From an uncultured Clostridia bacterium (GTDB taxonomy: Bacteria > Bacillota > Clostridia > Christensenellales > CAG-138): a stretch of DNA of 49,421 nt. The stretch lies in NCBI GenBank assembly GCA_905235205.1, contig CAJOKM010000005.1:1-49421 (forward strand), given 5' to 3'. The notes under the pieces are model-generated. The model searched no databases and was not told where the DNA came from. It saw only the letters and a program-made list of their open reading frames with translations. Positions within the stretch are counted from its first letter, which is position 1. Every line of letters begins with the position of its first letter. Shown here in pieces: positions 39,867 to 49,009 of this stretch. A program made the translations under genes and the position numbers.

Positions 39867-42800
39867 TCAAACCCGTTCGACGGACAGCGTGATCGTCTCG
39901 CCGTTCAGATCCCATTCCTTCGTATAGCCGAATACGCCCGCTTCGATGCGATCTGAAAGCGTATCCGCCTGCACGGCCGCCGCGTTCTTCAAAAGCACCT
40001 CGGCAGCCTTTCCGCCGTTCTCATACCCGATGCGGATGTGATCCGCAACCTCAAATCCCGCTTCCTTGCGCATCGTCTGCAGCTTGGAAACGAGTTCGCG
40101 CATCAGTCCCTCCTCGACCAGTTCCGGCGTCAGGTTCGTGTCGAGCACAACGGTCACGCCGTTGTCCGTTTCGGACACGAGCCCCTCCTTCTGCCGCGTC
40201 GATACCAGCACGTCGTCAGCCGACAGCGTCACGTCCGTACCGTCGAGCGTGAACGTGTAGTCCCTGCCCGCATGGTGCGTGCGCACGATCGCGTCCCCGT
40301 TCTCCTGTAGGTGCGCGCTGATTTTGCCGAGCAGTTTCCCGTAGCGCGGTCCGAGCGTGCGAAGCTGCGGCTTGACCTGATAGCTCATCAGCGCGTCCGC
40401 GTTCTCGATGAACGCGATCTCCTTGACGTTCAATTCCTCCGCAACGATCTTCGTCGCCGCCTCCGAAAGCGCTTCGCCCTGCACATACATCTTCTTAAGC
40501 GGCTGGCGCGTCTTCTGTCCCGCCGCGTTTCTGGCGCTTCTGCCGATCGTAACGATGTTCAGCACGCGCGCCATCTCCTCTTCGAGCGCCGCGTCGCGGA
40601 ACGAATCGTCCGCTTCGGGGTAGTCGCACAGATGCACCGAAACCGGCGCGTCCCTGTCGACACTTTTTACGATGTTCTGATAGATCGCCTCGGTCATGAA
40701 CGGCAAAAACGGCGCGCTCAGCAGCGAAACGGTCTTCAGCACGGTATAGAGCGTCATATACGCCGCTTCCTTGTCGGGCGTCATGTCCGGTCCCCAGTAG
40801 CGGTCGCGGCAGCGGCGCACATACCAGTTACTCAGCTCGTCGGCAAAATCGATGAGCTCTCTTCCCGCCTCGGTGATGCGGAACGCTTCGAGATTCCCGT
40901 CCACACGCTCGGTCAGCGTTTGCAGACGCGAGAGGATCCAGCGGTCCATCAGCGAGAGATTCTCCTTTTTCAGCGTGTGCCGCGTGGGATCGAACCGGTC
41001 GATCTCGGCGTACAGCACGTAGAACGCGTAGGTGTTCCACAACGTAGACATGAACTTGCGCTGATACTCGCTGACCGCCTCGCCCGAAAACCGCGACGGC
41101 AGCCACGGCGCGGACGCCGTATAGAAATACCAGCGGACCGCGTCCGCACCCTGTTTTTCGAGCACGTCGGCGGGCGCGATGACGTTTCCGATGTGCTTGG
41201 ACATCTTCTTGCCGTCCTTGTCGCACACGAGCCCCAGCACGAGGCAGGTCTCAAACGGCGCTTTGTCGAACAGGCACGCCGCAACCGCCATCAGCGTATA
41301 GAACCAGCCGCGCGTCTGATCGACCGCCTCCGAAATGAACGCGGCGGGATAGCGGCGCTCGAACTCCTCCTTGTTCTCAAACGGATAGTGCCACTGCGCA
41401 AACGGCATGGAACCGGAATCGAACCAGCAGTCGATCACGACCGGCTCGCGCTTCATGGTCTTTCCGCACTTCGGGCAGACCACCTCGACCCGGTCGATGT
41501 ACGGCTTGTGCAGCTCGATGTCGTCCGGGCAGTTGCGGCTCATTTCTTTGAGTTCCTTGCGGCTGCCGATGACGTGGACGTGTCCGCATTCGCACATCCA
41601 GACCGGCAGCGGCGTGCCCCAGTACCGTTCGCGCGAAATGCCCCAGTCGATGACGTTTTCGAGGAAGTTCCCCATGCGGCCTTCGCCGATCGTTTCGGGG
41701 ATCCAGTTCACGGACTTGTTGAACGCGATCAGCTTGTCCTTGACCGCGGTCATTTTGATAAACCAGCTCTCGCGGGCGTAATAGATCAGCGGCGTGTCGC
41801 AGCGCCAGCAGAACGGATAGCTGTGCTCAAACGGCAGCGCAGCGAACAGTTTTCCGCTCGCTTTAAGCGCTTCGAGGATCGGCTTGTCCGCATCCTTGAC
41901 GAACAGTCCGTCCCACGGCGTTCCGCCGCACATGTGTCCGGACGTATTGACGAACTGCACAAACGGCAGGTCCCAGACCTTGCCGACGCGGTTGTCGTCC
42001 TCGCCGAACGCGGGCGCGATGTGTACGACGCCGGTGCCGTCGGTCAGCGTGACGTAATCGTCCGCCACGACCCGGTATCCCTGTTTCCCGCCGAACTTGA
42101 CCGGCAGATCGAACAGCGGCTCGTACTCGGTGCCCACAAGCGACTCGCCCGAAAAGCGTTCGACGATCCCGGCGTCCTCTCCGAGCACGGAGGAGACCAG
42201 CGCCTCCGCCATGATGTAGGTTTTTCCGTCCTGTACGACCTTACAGTAGGTCTCGTGCGCATTGACGCACAGCGCGACGTTCGAGGGCAGCGTCCACGGC
42301 GTAGTCGTCCACGCAAGGATTGCCGTGCCGCTTCCGTCCTTCAGATAGAAGCGCGCGATCGCGGAGGTCTCTCTGACGTCGTGATAGCCCTGCGCGACCT
42401 CGTGGCTACTTAACGCCGTTCCGCAGCGCGGGCAGTACGGGACGATCTTATGTCCCTTATAGAGCAGTCCTTTTTCGTGGATCGTTTTTAACGCCCACCA
42501 TTCGGACTCGATATAGTCGTCCTTATAGGTGACGTACGGATTGTCCATATCGCACCAGAAGCCGACGCGGTCGCTCATCTCGCGCCACTGCGACTCGTAC
42601 TTCCACACGGACTGCTTGCACGCCTTGATGAACGGCTCCACGCCGTACGCTTCGATCTGCTCCTTGCCGTCCAAGCCCAGCTGTTTTTCGACCTCCAACT
42701 CGACCGGAAGCCCGTGCGTGTCCCATCCCGCTTTGCGCAGGACGTCGTAGCCCTTCATGGTCTTGTAGCGCGGAATCAGATCCTTGATGCTTCGGGTCAG

Positions 42801-42977
42801 CACATGCCCGATGTGCGGCTTGCCGTTCGCTGTCGGCGGTCCGTCGAAGAACGTGAAGGCCGGTTTGCCCTTGCGCCACTTTAGGCTCTGCTCAAAGACG
42901 CGGTTCTCCTTCCAGAACGCCAGCGTTTCCTTCTCACGGGAAACAAAGTCCATGTCCGTCGATACTTTTTTGTACAT
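39867..42977 (-). CDS. ileS: Isoleucine-tRNA ligase (type 2-like)
   Basis: 1036 aa. The ATP-site motifs are PPTANGKPHIGHV (HIGH) and KDGKKMSKHIG (KMSKS). The editing domain has TTPWTLPSN and the fold continues to a long C-terminal anticodon-binding part. Length and motif style resemble the type 2, eukaryote-like IleS common in Clostridia, whose members are often little affected by mupirocin (family knowledge, not shown here). The ATG at 42977 is fixed by GGAGGAG just upstream. Expression is controlled by the T-box leader. Confidence 0.97.
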   Translation of the reverse strand: MYKKVSTDMDFVSREKETLAFWKENRVFEQSLKWRKGKPAFTFFDGPPTANGKPHIGHVLTRSIKDLIPRYKTMKGYDVLRKAGWDTHGLPVELEVEKQLGLDGKEQIEAYGVEPFIKACKQSVWKYESQWREMSDRVGFWCDMDNPYVTYKDDYIESEWWALKTIHEKGLLYKGHKIVPYCPRCGTALSSHEVAQGYHDVRETSAIARFYLKDGSGTAILAWTTTPWTLPSNVALCVNAHETYCKVVQDGKTYIMAEALVSSVLGEDAGIVERFSGESLVGTEYEPLFDLPVKFGGKQGYRVVADDYVTLTDGTGVVHIAPAFGEDDNRVGKVWDLPFVQFVNTSGHMCGGTPWDGLFVKDADKPILEALKASGKLFAALPFEHSYPFCWRCDTPLIYYARESWFIKMTAVKDKLIAFNKSVNWIPETIGEGRMGNFLENVIDWGISRERYWGTPLPVWMCECGHVHVIGSRKELKEMSRNCPDDIELHKPYIDRVEVVCPKCGKTMKREPVVIDCWFDSGSMPFAQWHYPFENKEEFERRYPAAFISEAVDQTRGWFYTLMAVAACLFDKAPFETCLVLGLVCDKDGKKMSKHIGNVIAPADVLEKQGADAVRWYFYTASAPWLPSRFSGEAVSEYQRKFMSTLWNTYAFYVLYAEIDRFDPTRHTLKKENLSLMDRWILSRLQTLTERVDGNLEAFRITEAGRELIDFADELSNWYVRRCRDRYWGPDMTPDKEAAYMTLYTVLKTVSLLSAPFLPFMTEAIYQNIVKSVDRDAPVSVHLCDYPEADDSFRDAALEEEMARVLNIVTIGRSARNAAGQKTRQPLKKMYVQGEALSEAATKIVAEELNVKEIAFIENADALMSYQVKPQLRTLGPRYGKLLGKISAHLQENGDAIVRTHHAGRDYTFTLDGTDVTLSADDVLVSTRQKEGLVSETDNGVTVVLDTNLTPELVEEGLMRELVSKLQTMRKEAGFEVADHIRIGYENGGKAAEVLLKNAAAVQADTLSDRIEAGVFGYTKEWDLNGETITLSVERV

Positions 42978-42987
42978 ACACTCCTCC

Positions 42988-43235
42988 AAAAAACAAACTG
43001 CTCCGCCCGATCCAAGGACGAAGCTATGATTCGCGGTACCACCTCGGTTGACAAGGGTCCCCCCTTGCCCGCTCGTTTCCCCTTAACGCGAGGACACGGG
43101 ACCGGCTACTCAGCGATACCCCGCCTTCGCCGCTCCGCTCACGGGTGATCTTCACGCACGTTCCGCCGCCGCCTCGCACCAACGCGGCTCGCTTGAGACT
43201 TCCCGGGCGCTACTCCCCCCGCTCACCGTTTTAAC
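42988..43235 (-). promoter_or_regulatory. T-box leader of ileS (tRNA-Ile sensing)
   Basis: On the minus strand GAGGTGGTACCGCG (43032-43045) is the T-box sequence. The terminator stem GCTTCGTCC/GGGCGGAGC (arms 43016-43024 and 43000-43008) is followed by a T-rich tract that runs up to the ribosome site. The likely specifier is ATC (Ile) at 43147-43149 in GTGAAG-ATC, the same context as the thrS leader. The stem I region is unusually G+C-rich. Confidence 0.93.
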
Positions 43236-43241
43236 TGAATC

Positions 43242-43270
43242 AGTATAACCGAAATAAATAGTTTTGTAAA
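43242..43270 (-). promoter_or_regulatory. ileS promoter
   Basis: On the minus strand TTTACA (43265-43270) and TATACT (43242-43247) are 17 bases apart, directly before the T-box leader. Confidence 0.75.
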
Positions 43271-43386
43271 GACCTCTTTCCATATTTTAGGAACATTTTT
43301 TCAGGCTCTTTTTATATTGTTGCGTCCAGAAAAGTTTGTATGCCGCCTTTTCCTTTTGCGACGAACGACAAATTGAGCGGAAAAGG

Positions 43387-43415
43387 TTGAAAAAGAAAAA
43401 CAATTATTGTATAGT
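43387..43415 (+). promoter_or_regulatory. Promoter of the small membrane protein gene
   Basis: TTGAAA (43387-43392) and TATAGT (43410-43415) are 17 bases apart, about 26 bases before the ATG. The surrounding 150 bases are strongly A+T-rich. Confidence 0.65.
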
Positions 43416-43441
43416 ATAAAAAAAGAAGAAGGAGAAATAAC

Positions 43442-44107
43442 ATGCCTTATTCGAATGCGTATAAAGGTGTAAAAAAGATCTTTTCAGCACAGATCATTTC
43501 TTTGATCGGCACCGCAGTCCTCCTGCTGTTTTCCATTATCAGCATTTTTGTTCTTGCAGCGGTCAACAACGGAAGCTCTGTGTCTTCCCCCGGTCCGGGA
43601 TCCGTTTTAAACTTGCTGATCCCTGTCTGCTCGGGAGTCCTTGTGCTCGTCTGCTTCATTCTGGAACTGATCGGCGTCATTCAGGCCAAGGCGGATGAGC
43701 CAAGCTTCATCAAAGCGCTGATCTTCCTGATCGTTTCGTTCGTTCTGAACTTGCTCTCGATAGTCTTCCCGAATAATTCGATCGTCAGAAACATTTTCTC
43801 CGTCATCAGTACCGCAGTCGGTTTTGCGGCGACATTGTTCATCGTTCGCAGCATCCAGGTGCTCGCAAGGAAACTTGCCCGTGATGACGTCGAAAGAAAT
43901 GGGCGGGTTTTCATTCGTCTTTTCCTTATTTCTACCATATTGGTATTGGTCACCGGTATCCTTCTCATCTTTGCCGCTGCAGTCTCAAACAGTGTTCTTA
44001 CATCGATAACCAATTACGTTGCTCCTCTTTCGGGGATCCTGACGATTGTCGCATCGATCGTCTACCTGGTCTTCCTCAGGAGAGCCGTGCGTATGCTGGA
44101 AGCGTGA
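43442..44107 (+). CDS. Hypothetical membrane protein
   Basis: 221 aa with about six hydrophobic segments (roughly 14-40, 56-80, 89-108, 115-137, 155-178, 188-212) and few charged residues outside the loops. No family motif is recognised. It is one of only two supported plus-strand genes in the window. Its codon use looks less G+C-rich than its neighbours, with A+T-rich flanks, which may mark a recent arrival. A good ribosome site (GAAGGAG) and promoter support expression, and a strong terminator follows. Confidence 0.8.
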   Translation: MPYSNAYKGVKKIFSAQIISLIGTAVLLLFSIISIFVLAAVNNGSSVSSPGPGSVLNLLIPVCSGVLVLVCFILELIGVIQAKADEPSFIKALIFLIVSFVLNLLSIVFPNNSIVRNIFSVISTAVGFAATLFIVRSIQVLARKLARDDVERNGRVFIRLFLISTILVLVTGILLIFAAAVSNSVLTSITNYVAPLSGILTIVASIVYLVFLRRAVRMLEA

Positions 44108-44110
44108 GAC

Positions 44111-44152
44111 ATAACAAACCGCCCTCCGGACGTCCGGAGGGCGGTTTGTTAT
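44111..44152. terminator. Perfect palindromic bidirectional terminator
   Basis: The 42 bases form a perfect palindrome centred on GGACGTCC, with AACAAACC and GGTTTGTT outer parts. It ends the plus-strand membrane protein gene and the minus-strand YARHG gene, whose TAA stop (44149-44151) lies inside the palindrome. The overlap of a stop codon with the stem is compact but workable. Confidence 0.85.
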
Positions 44153-45756
44153 CCTTCCTTGATCAGTTTTTCGAGGAACTTGATCACGGTGATGTTCTTT
44201 TGCGTCGCGGGATACTTCGCCGCAAGATCGTCCGCCGTGACCGCGCCGGTCGGCTGATACCAGTCGAACTTCGAGAAGTACTTATAATAATTGCTCGAAT
44301 CGCCGAACTTGTGTCCGCCGCGCGCGAACATCTCGTTGCGCGCATAGCCGAGTAGCTGCAAAAGCGTCATATCGCCGGTCTGGGGGATATCCCACAGCTC
44401 GTCGTAGGTCAGCTTTTCGCTCATGCTCTTGGGCATCACCAGGCCGTCGCCGTTAAACGGGCTCTTGTCCTTGTTCTCCGCGAACACCATGCTGCCTCCG
44501 TCCAGCGCATGGACCGTATACCCTTTGAGATCGTCGGTGCTCTTTGCCTTGCTGCGGTCCGTCTCCGTTTTCAGATGCACGTCGCTTTGCGCATATCCGG
44601 TCTCAAGCTCCAGATCATACACGTCCGCGATCAGGTATTCCGTGCCGCTCGAGGTCGTGATCGCGTACACGAGCCGGAACACGTTTGTGTGCGGCGTGCT
44701 GTCGCTTCCCACCGCAAAGTAGTTGTATTTCACGGAACCGCTCTCGAACCGGCTGCCGTAATGCGCTTCCTTCGCCGCGCGGATCGCCTTTCTGAGTTCG
44801 GTCTGATCAAAACCGTACAGCGACGTAATCGCGTTTGCGTTGCGTGCCTGCTTGTCCGGCTCGGGCGTAGCCGAGGGCTCCGGTGTTTCCGCTGTCGCCT
44901 CCTGTGTCGGTTCGGGCGTGTCCGGCGTGTCTGCCGAAGCCTCGGGCGTTTGCGCAGGCGCGTCCGTTTCGGGCGCGGGCGATTCAGGCACGGGCGTTTC
45001 GACCGTGCCGAGATGCGCTTCCATCTCCGTTTCGGTCCACGTCCACTGCGTGTTCTGTATCTGCAGACCGACCGCCGAAAGATCCTCCGTGATCGTCGGC
45101 GACGTGCTGGTCGCCTGAATCAGATATCCGTCCGCGTTCTTCGTGCACGAAACGCCCAGGCTTTGCAGCGCGCGCGCGCCCGGATCCGCGGCGGGATCGG
45201 CGTGCGGATCAATCCCCGCGTCCAAAAAGAGCTGCGCCGTGTCCAGCGCGGCGGTAAAGCTGCCGTCCGAACGCCGCTCGGTCTTTACATAATCCGAAAA
45301 GCGCAGTTTCAGTCCTCTTACGCCTTCGGCGCGCTTTGCCTCGACCTGCGCCTTGGTCCACGTCCACTGCGTGTTGGTAAGCTTCAGTCCGCCCGCTTTC
45401 AGCGCGGCGCCGAACCCGGATTCGTCCGACGAGGTGCTGATCGTTTCAAGCGCGTACATACCGTCCTGCTCGTTCGCGCGTACGCCGAGCGTTTTCAGCG
45501 CGCGGATCTCGGGATAGCGGTCCAGCTCCGCGTCGGGCGGATCGATGAGATGCTCCGCATACAGCATGCGCTCGATGTTCAGCGTAAAGTCGTAGCCGCC
45601 CGCTCCGTCGCTGCGCACATCGACGTATTCGGACACGTCGATCCGCTGTAAATTGCGCTCCGTCAGGAAATACCCGCCGATGAGCGCGGCCGAGATCAGC
45701 AGGATCAGCGCGGTGCCGAGTCCGCCGATCAGTCTTTTTACCGATTGATTGTTCAT
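44149..45756 (-). CDS. Membrane-anchored YARHG-domain protein with internal repeat
   Basis: 535 aa. An N-terminal membrane helix (11-31) is followed by two similar segments of about 100 residues (about 40-140 and 152-250). Each begins with an (S)xYV strand, has ALKTLGV/ALQSLGV in the middle and ends in NTQWTWT. A Pro/Thr/Glu-rich spacer (250-302) resembling surface linkers comes next, then a globular region ending in a YARHG-type domain (GYARNEMFARGGHKF...YFSKFDWYQP, near 467-505). YARHG domains occur in extracellular proteins of Bacillota. The function is unknown. The start at 45756 is chosen for AAGGAGGGAG upstream; the longer open frame runs through the neighbouring gene and is not real. 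Confidence 0.87.
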   Translation of the reverse strand: MNNQSVKRLIGGLGTALILLISAALIGGYFLTERNLQRIDVSEYVDVRSDGAGGYDFTLNIERMLYAEHLIDPPDAELDRYPEIRALKTLGVRANEQDGMYALETISTSSDESGFGAALKAGGLKLTNTQWTWTKAQVEAKRAEGVRGLKLRFSDYVKTERRSDGSFTAALDTAQLFLDAGIDPHADPAADPGARALQSLGVSCTKNADGYLIQATSTSPTITEDLSAVGLQIQNTQWTWTETEMEAHLGTVETPVPESPAPETDAPAQTPEASADTPDTPEPTQEATAETPEPSATPEPDKQARNANAITSLYGFDQTELRKAIRAAKEAHYGSRFESGSVKYNYFAVGSDSTPHTNVFRLVYAITTSSGTEYLIADVYDLELETGYAQSDVHLKTETDRSKAKSTDDLKGYTVHALDGGSMVFAENKDKSPFNGDGLVMPKSMSEKLTYDELWDIPQTGDMTLLQLLGYARNEMFARGGHKFGDSSNYYKYFSKFDWYQPTGAVTADDLAAKYPATQKNITVIKFLEKLIKEG

Positions 45757-45769
45757 ACGGCTCCCTCCT

Positions 45770-46390
45770 TCAGACGCGTTTCCCGCAGCAGTTGCAGAAC
45801 GCGGAATCCGCATCGATCCATTCGCCGCAGTGCACGCATTTCTTCTTGCCCGTCGTATCCTCCGGCGCCGCTTCCGAATCCGGTTCGGCTTCCGCCTCGG
45901 CCGCCGCTTCCGGTTCGGATTGCGGTTCGGGTTTCTGCTCCCGTTCGCGGATCGGAATGATCGGCGGTTCGTCTTCATCGTCCTCGACGAACAGGTCGGG
46001 GATCTCCGGCTCCGCCTGCTCGTCGGTGGCGAACAGCGCCTTGCGCTGCTTGCGCTTGATCTCGGGCGACCACGCCTCGTCCGCCTCATCGGCGCGCTCG
46101 GCGGGAACGGTCTCCTCTTCGATGAAGTCCTCGTCGTCCTCGTCCTCGAAGAACTCGCGCTTCTTGTTCTTTCCGTCCTCGCGGAACGAAACGAGCGCGA
46201 TCGTCATTATGATGAACGACAGAATGCATCCGACGCCGAGCACCAGCGCCGCAAAGCCGGTGCTGCGGAACAGCTGATAGATCGACCGTCCGGTGAACGT
46301 CAGATCCAGCCGCATCGCGATCAGCGCGAACAGGCCGTAAAGCAGGGTCGTGACCCCGAAGGTCGCAAGGATGGTACGAATCGTTTTCAT
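45770..46390 (-). CDS. Two-helix membrane protein with acidic region and C-terminal zinc ribbon
   Basis: 206 aa. Two membrane helices (about 7-27 and 45-67) are followed by a long Glu/Asp/Pro-rich cytoplasmic region and a C-terminal zinc ribbon with two Cys pairs, CVHCGEW and CNCCGKR. Zinc ribbons of this kind often cap small membrane or surface proteins in Clostridia. No enzyme motif is seen. It lies between two YARHG genes with 10-14-base gaps, so the three probably form a unit. Confidence 0.85.
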   Translation of the reverse strand: MKTIRTILATFGVTTLLYGLFALIAMRLDLTFTGRSIYQLFRSTGFAALVLGVGCILSFIIMTIALVSFREDGKNKKREFFEDEDDEDFIEEETVPAERADEADEAWSPEIKRKQRKALFATDEQAEPEIPDLFVEDDEDEPPIIPIREREQKPEPQSEPEAAAEAEAEPDSEAAPEDTTGKKKCVHCGEWIDADSAFCNCCGKRV

Positions 46391-46400
46391 TGAGGTCTCC

Positions 46401-47666
46401 TTATTTTTCGATCAAAGATTGTATCTCGCGGAGCAGCCGGATGTTTTGGCGCTCCGTCTCCGTCATCCGCGGTTCCCAGTCCGGATCGCGCGGCTCATAC
46501 CAATCATATGCGCGATAATGCTCGTTAAACTCGCGTTCTGTCTTCGGATCAAACGCGACGTAATAGCGTGCGTAAATCTCTTTGCGGGCGTACCGCAGCA
46601 GGTTCGCAAGCGAATGTCCCTCCACCGCGGTGAGGCTCCAGACCATGTCTTCGGTCAGCGCGTCGTAGGTCGGCGACCAGTACACGCCGTTTGCAAGCCG
46701 GAAGCTGGTCGGGCAGTCAAAGAACCGCACGAATCCGTTCTGGTCGAACCCGTTCTTGCCGTCCACCTTGACGCCGCCGCCCCACAGCCGTTCCGTATAC
46801 GTTCCGGAAGGCAGAGCCTTGCTTTCCTCCTCGCTTCCCGCGATCGTCACGTCCACAAGTCCGAATCCGATCTGCCCGTCGAGCAGATAGAGATCGTACA
46901 CGTCGACCGTGAACCACACCGTGACCGGTTCCTGTCCGTCCTCCGCGCGCAGCGTCGCGGTATAGCTTGCGCGGTACAGATTCTGATGCCGCCCGCCGTC
47001 CAGCACAACGAACGCCGTCTGCGTCTTTGCCGTATCAAAGCTGCCGCCGAGGATCTCCTCGCAGAGCGAATCCCGCTCGCTTTGCACCGTTTCGCACACG
47101 CTCCGAAGGTTTCGTCCGTTCCCGTCCGGATCGAGCAGCGAGTTTAAGTACCCGTCCGGCTCGGTTTCGCGCGGTGAAGCGTCGGGGGTCGGGGTTTCTG
47201 CCGGCAGCGTCGGGATCGGCGTCGGCGTTGCGCCCTCCACGAATCCCTTTACCTGTTGTTCCCAGCTCAGCGCTTTGAACGTAATGCCGTAGCGCGCAAG
47301 CGTGTCCGTATCCGCTTCGATCGTAACGCGCATGTGGTCCTCGTCGAGCCGGCTGAGATGCATCTTTGCGCTGCACAGCGCCAGCACGTCCGGGTAATCC
47401 TCCGCGCGCACGCCGGGGCGATTCGGGTTCGGCAGGTGCAGATCGTTCAAAATCGCGTCCACGTCCAACAGCACCGCGGGATTCCCGCCCGCGTCGGTCC
47501 CGACGTTGACGTACTGCGAAAGGTCGATCTCAACGCGGTTCCGTCCCGAAACGCCATACACGACGGCAAGCAAAACGGACAGCGTCAGCACGATCCCCGT
47601 GCCGATCCAAGCCGCCCATTTGATCCGAACGCTTCTGCGTTCGCCGGATTCCGTCTGCCGTTTCAT
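46401..47666 (-). CDS. Membrane-anchored YARHG-domain protein (second)
   Basis: 421 aa. One membrane helix (about 18-40) is followed by a single copy of the segment found twice in the first YARHG protein (from IDLSQYVNVG, near 46-140). A Thr/Pro linker, a globular part and a variant YARHG domain follow (RYARKEIYARYYVAF...YRAYDWYEP, near 348-385), in which the usual His is Tyr. The central region also shares VDVYDLYL with VDVYDLEL-type wording of the first protein, so they are paralogues. The promoter -10 ends seven bases before the ATG and no ribosome site is possible, which suggests a leaderless message. Confidence 0.86.
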   Translation of the reverse strand: MKRQTESGERRSVRIKWAAWIGTGIVLTLSVLLAVVYGVSGRNRVEIDLSQYVNVGTDAGGNPAVLLDVDAILNDLHLPNPNRPGVRAEDYPDVLALCSAKMHLSRLDEDHMRVTIEADTDTLARYGITFKALSWEQQVKGFVEGATPTPIPTLPAETPTPDASPRETEPDGYLNSLLDPDGNGRNLRSVCETVQSERDSLCEEILGGSFDTAKTQTAFVVLDGGRHQNLYRASYTATLRAEDGQEPVTVWFTVDVYDLYLLDGQIGFGLVDVTIAGSEEESKALPSGTYTERLWGGGVKVDGKNGFDQNGFVRFFDCPTSFRLANGVYWSPTYDALTEDMVWSLTAVEGHSLANLLRYARKEIYARYYVAFDPKTEREFNEHYRAYDWYEPRDPDWEPRMTETERQNIRLLREIQSLIEK

Positions 47667-47673
47667 ACGTGAC

Positions 47674-47701
47674 AGTATACCATGTCCCCCCTGTTTTGCA
47701 A
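47674..47701 (-). promoter_or_regulatory. Promoter of the YARHG/zinc-ribbon gene cluster
   Basis: On the minus strand TTGCAA (47696-47701) and TATACT (47674-47679) are 16 bases apart. The expected start point coincides with the ATG at 47666. Confidence 0.65.
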
Positions 47702-47762
47702 AGAGACGCTATCTCTTATTTGAAATACCCCCAAGATGCGCAATCGGTTGCGCAAAGCGGAC

Positions 47763-48932
47763 TCACGCAAAATCTTCAGGCAGCTCTTCAATCGAATCAA
47801 TCCCGACGATCGGCACGCCGTTCCACTTCGTTTCTCCGTTGTTCGCCCACAGCGCGGCGTTTTCATTCAGATAAAACACCGTAATTGAAGGCTCGTCCCC
47901 GTCCTCCGCGGGCGGAAGAAAGATTCCGCCGTCCGGCGTTTGGGGCGGCGCGCCCAAAAACAGCACGGCGTACAAACGCTCAGACGCAAACGCGTTCCCT
48001 TCGACCGTTTCAAGCGACGCCGGCAGCACGAGCGTTTCGATCGCGCAGTTTTTGAACGCGTCTTTGCCGATCGAGCGCAGGTTTGAAGCGATCGACACGG
48101 TCTCAAGGTTCACGCAGTCCGAAAACGCCGCGTCCGGGATCGTGTCCGCCGTTCCCAGGATCCGCAGCGCAACCAGCGTTTCAACCGGCAGATACGCGCC
48201 GTCCTCTGCGTACTCCGCGCGGACGGAAAGCCAGGTCTGCATCTCCCGTTCGGAGGAAAGCACCAGCTCCGACTCCGCAAAGCTCAGCGAAGCCGATTCG
48301 CCGTCGCCGTAGCAGTTCGGGCGTCTCGGGCGCGTGAACACCGCGCCGCGTCCGGTAATGACCACGCCGCCCATCGAGTAGGCGCAGTGCGCGATCAGCG
48401 GTTCGCCTTCGTCGTCGAATCCTACGACAATGCCCACATGATTGCCCTTGTTCTCAAGCGGGCTGTATTGAAAAATGAGATCGCCGATCAAAAGGTCGTC
48501 CCAGTCGATTGCATGCGACTTGTAATACTGATTCTTCGTCCCGTTTCCGAACCGCTTCAGCATCGTTTCCCAGTCCATGCCGGTCTGCATGAAGCACCAG
48601 GAGGTGAAGCCGGAACAGTCCAGCCCCCACGGCTGCATCGTGCCGGTCGTTTCACTGCCGGGACTTTCCACCAGCCGCAGCTCGCCCCACGCGGGATCCG
48701 GCGCGATCTCCTTGTTTTTGCCGCCCCAGAAGTAAGGAACCTTGCCCACCAGCTTAAGCGCCGCTTCCACGACCGCGCGCCGCATCGGATCGGGCTCGTT
48801 TGTCGGCTCGATCTCTTCGAGCACAACCGCGTCCTCGACCGGTTCGTACGGCCGCGCGTTCGAAAGATCGGGCGTCCCTGCGCAGGCGCACAGAAGCAGC
48901 AGCGCAAAAAAGGCGCAAACCATCCGCTTCAT
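47763..48932 (-). CDS. Lipoprotein with NlpC/P60 peptidase and leucine-rich repeats
   Basis: 389 aa. The signal peptide ends in a lipobox (LLLLCAC). An NlpC/P60 domain follows with Cys in LDCSGFTSW, His in GNHVGIVVG and a later His in LIAHCAYS, the catalytic set that cuts peptidoglycan stem peptides. The C-terminal part holds short LRR_5-type repeats (IPDAAFSDCVNLETVSI, IGKDAFKNCAIETLVL). The combination suggests a surface wall hydrolase with a binding module. I chose the ATG at 48932, nine bases after AGGAGG; the ATG at 48941 is only one base from it. Confidence 0.9.
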   Translation of the reverse strand: MKRMVCAFFALLLLCACAGTPDLSNARPYEPVEDAVVLEEIEPTNEPDPMRRAVVEAALKLVGKVPYFWGGKNKEIAPDPAWGELRLVESPGSETTGTMQPWGLDCSGFTSWCFMQTGMDWETMLKRFGNGTKNQYYKSHAIDWDDLLIGDLIFQYSPLENKGNHVGIVVGFDDEGEPLIAHCAYSMGGVVITGRGAVFTRPRRPNCYGDGESASLSFAESELVLSSEREMQTWLSVRAEYAEDGAYLPVETLVALRILGTADTIPDAAFSDCVNLETVSIASNLRSIGKDAFKNCAIETLVLPASLETVEGNAFASERLYAVLFLGAPPQTPDGGIFLPPAEDGDEPSITVFYLNENAALWANNGETKWNGVPIVGIDSIEELPEDFA

Positions 48933-49009
48933 TCCGTCCATGCCTCCTTTTCCCGATTACATCATACCATGTGAATTCGTCCGAAATGTTACATCCAGGA
49001 AAACAACAA

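Noticed and set aside
42988..43235. G+C-rich leader before ileS as a tRNA or small-RNA gene
   Set aside because: The T-box sequence, terminator and position just before the ileS ribosome site show that it is a T-box leader.
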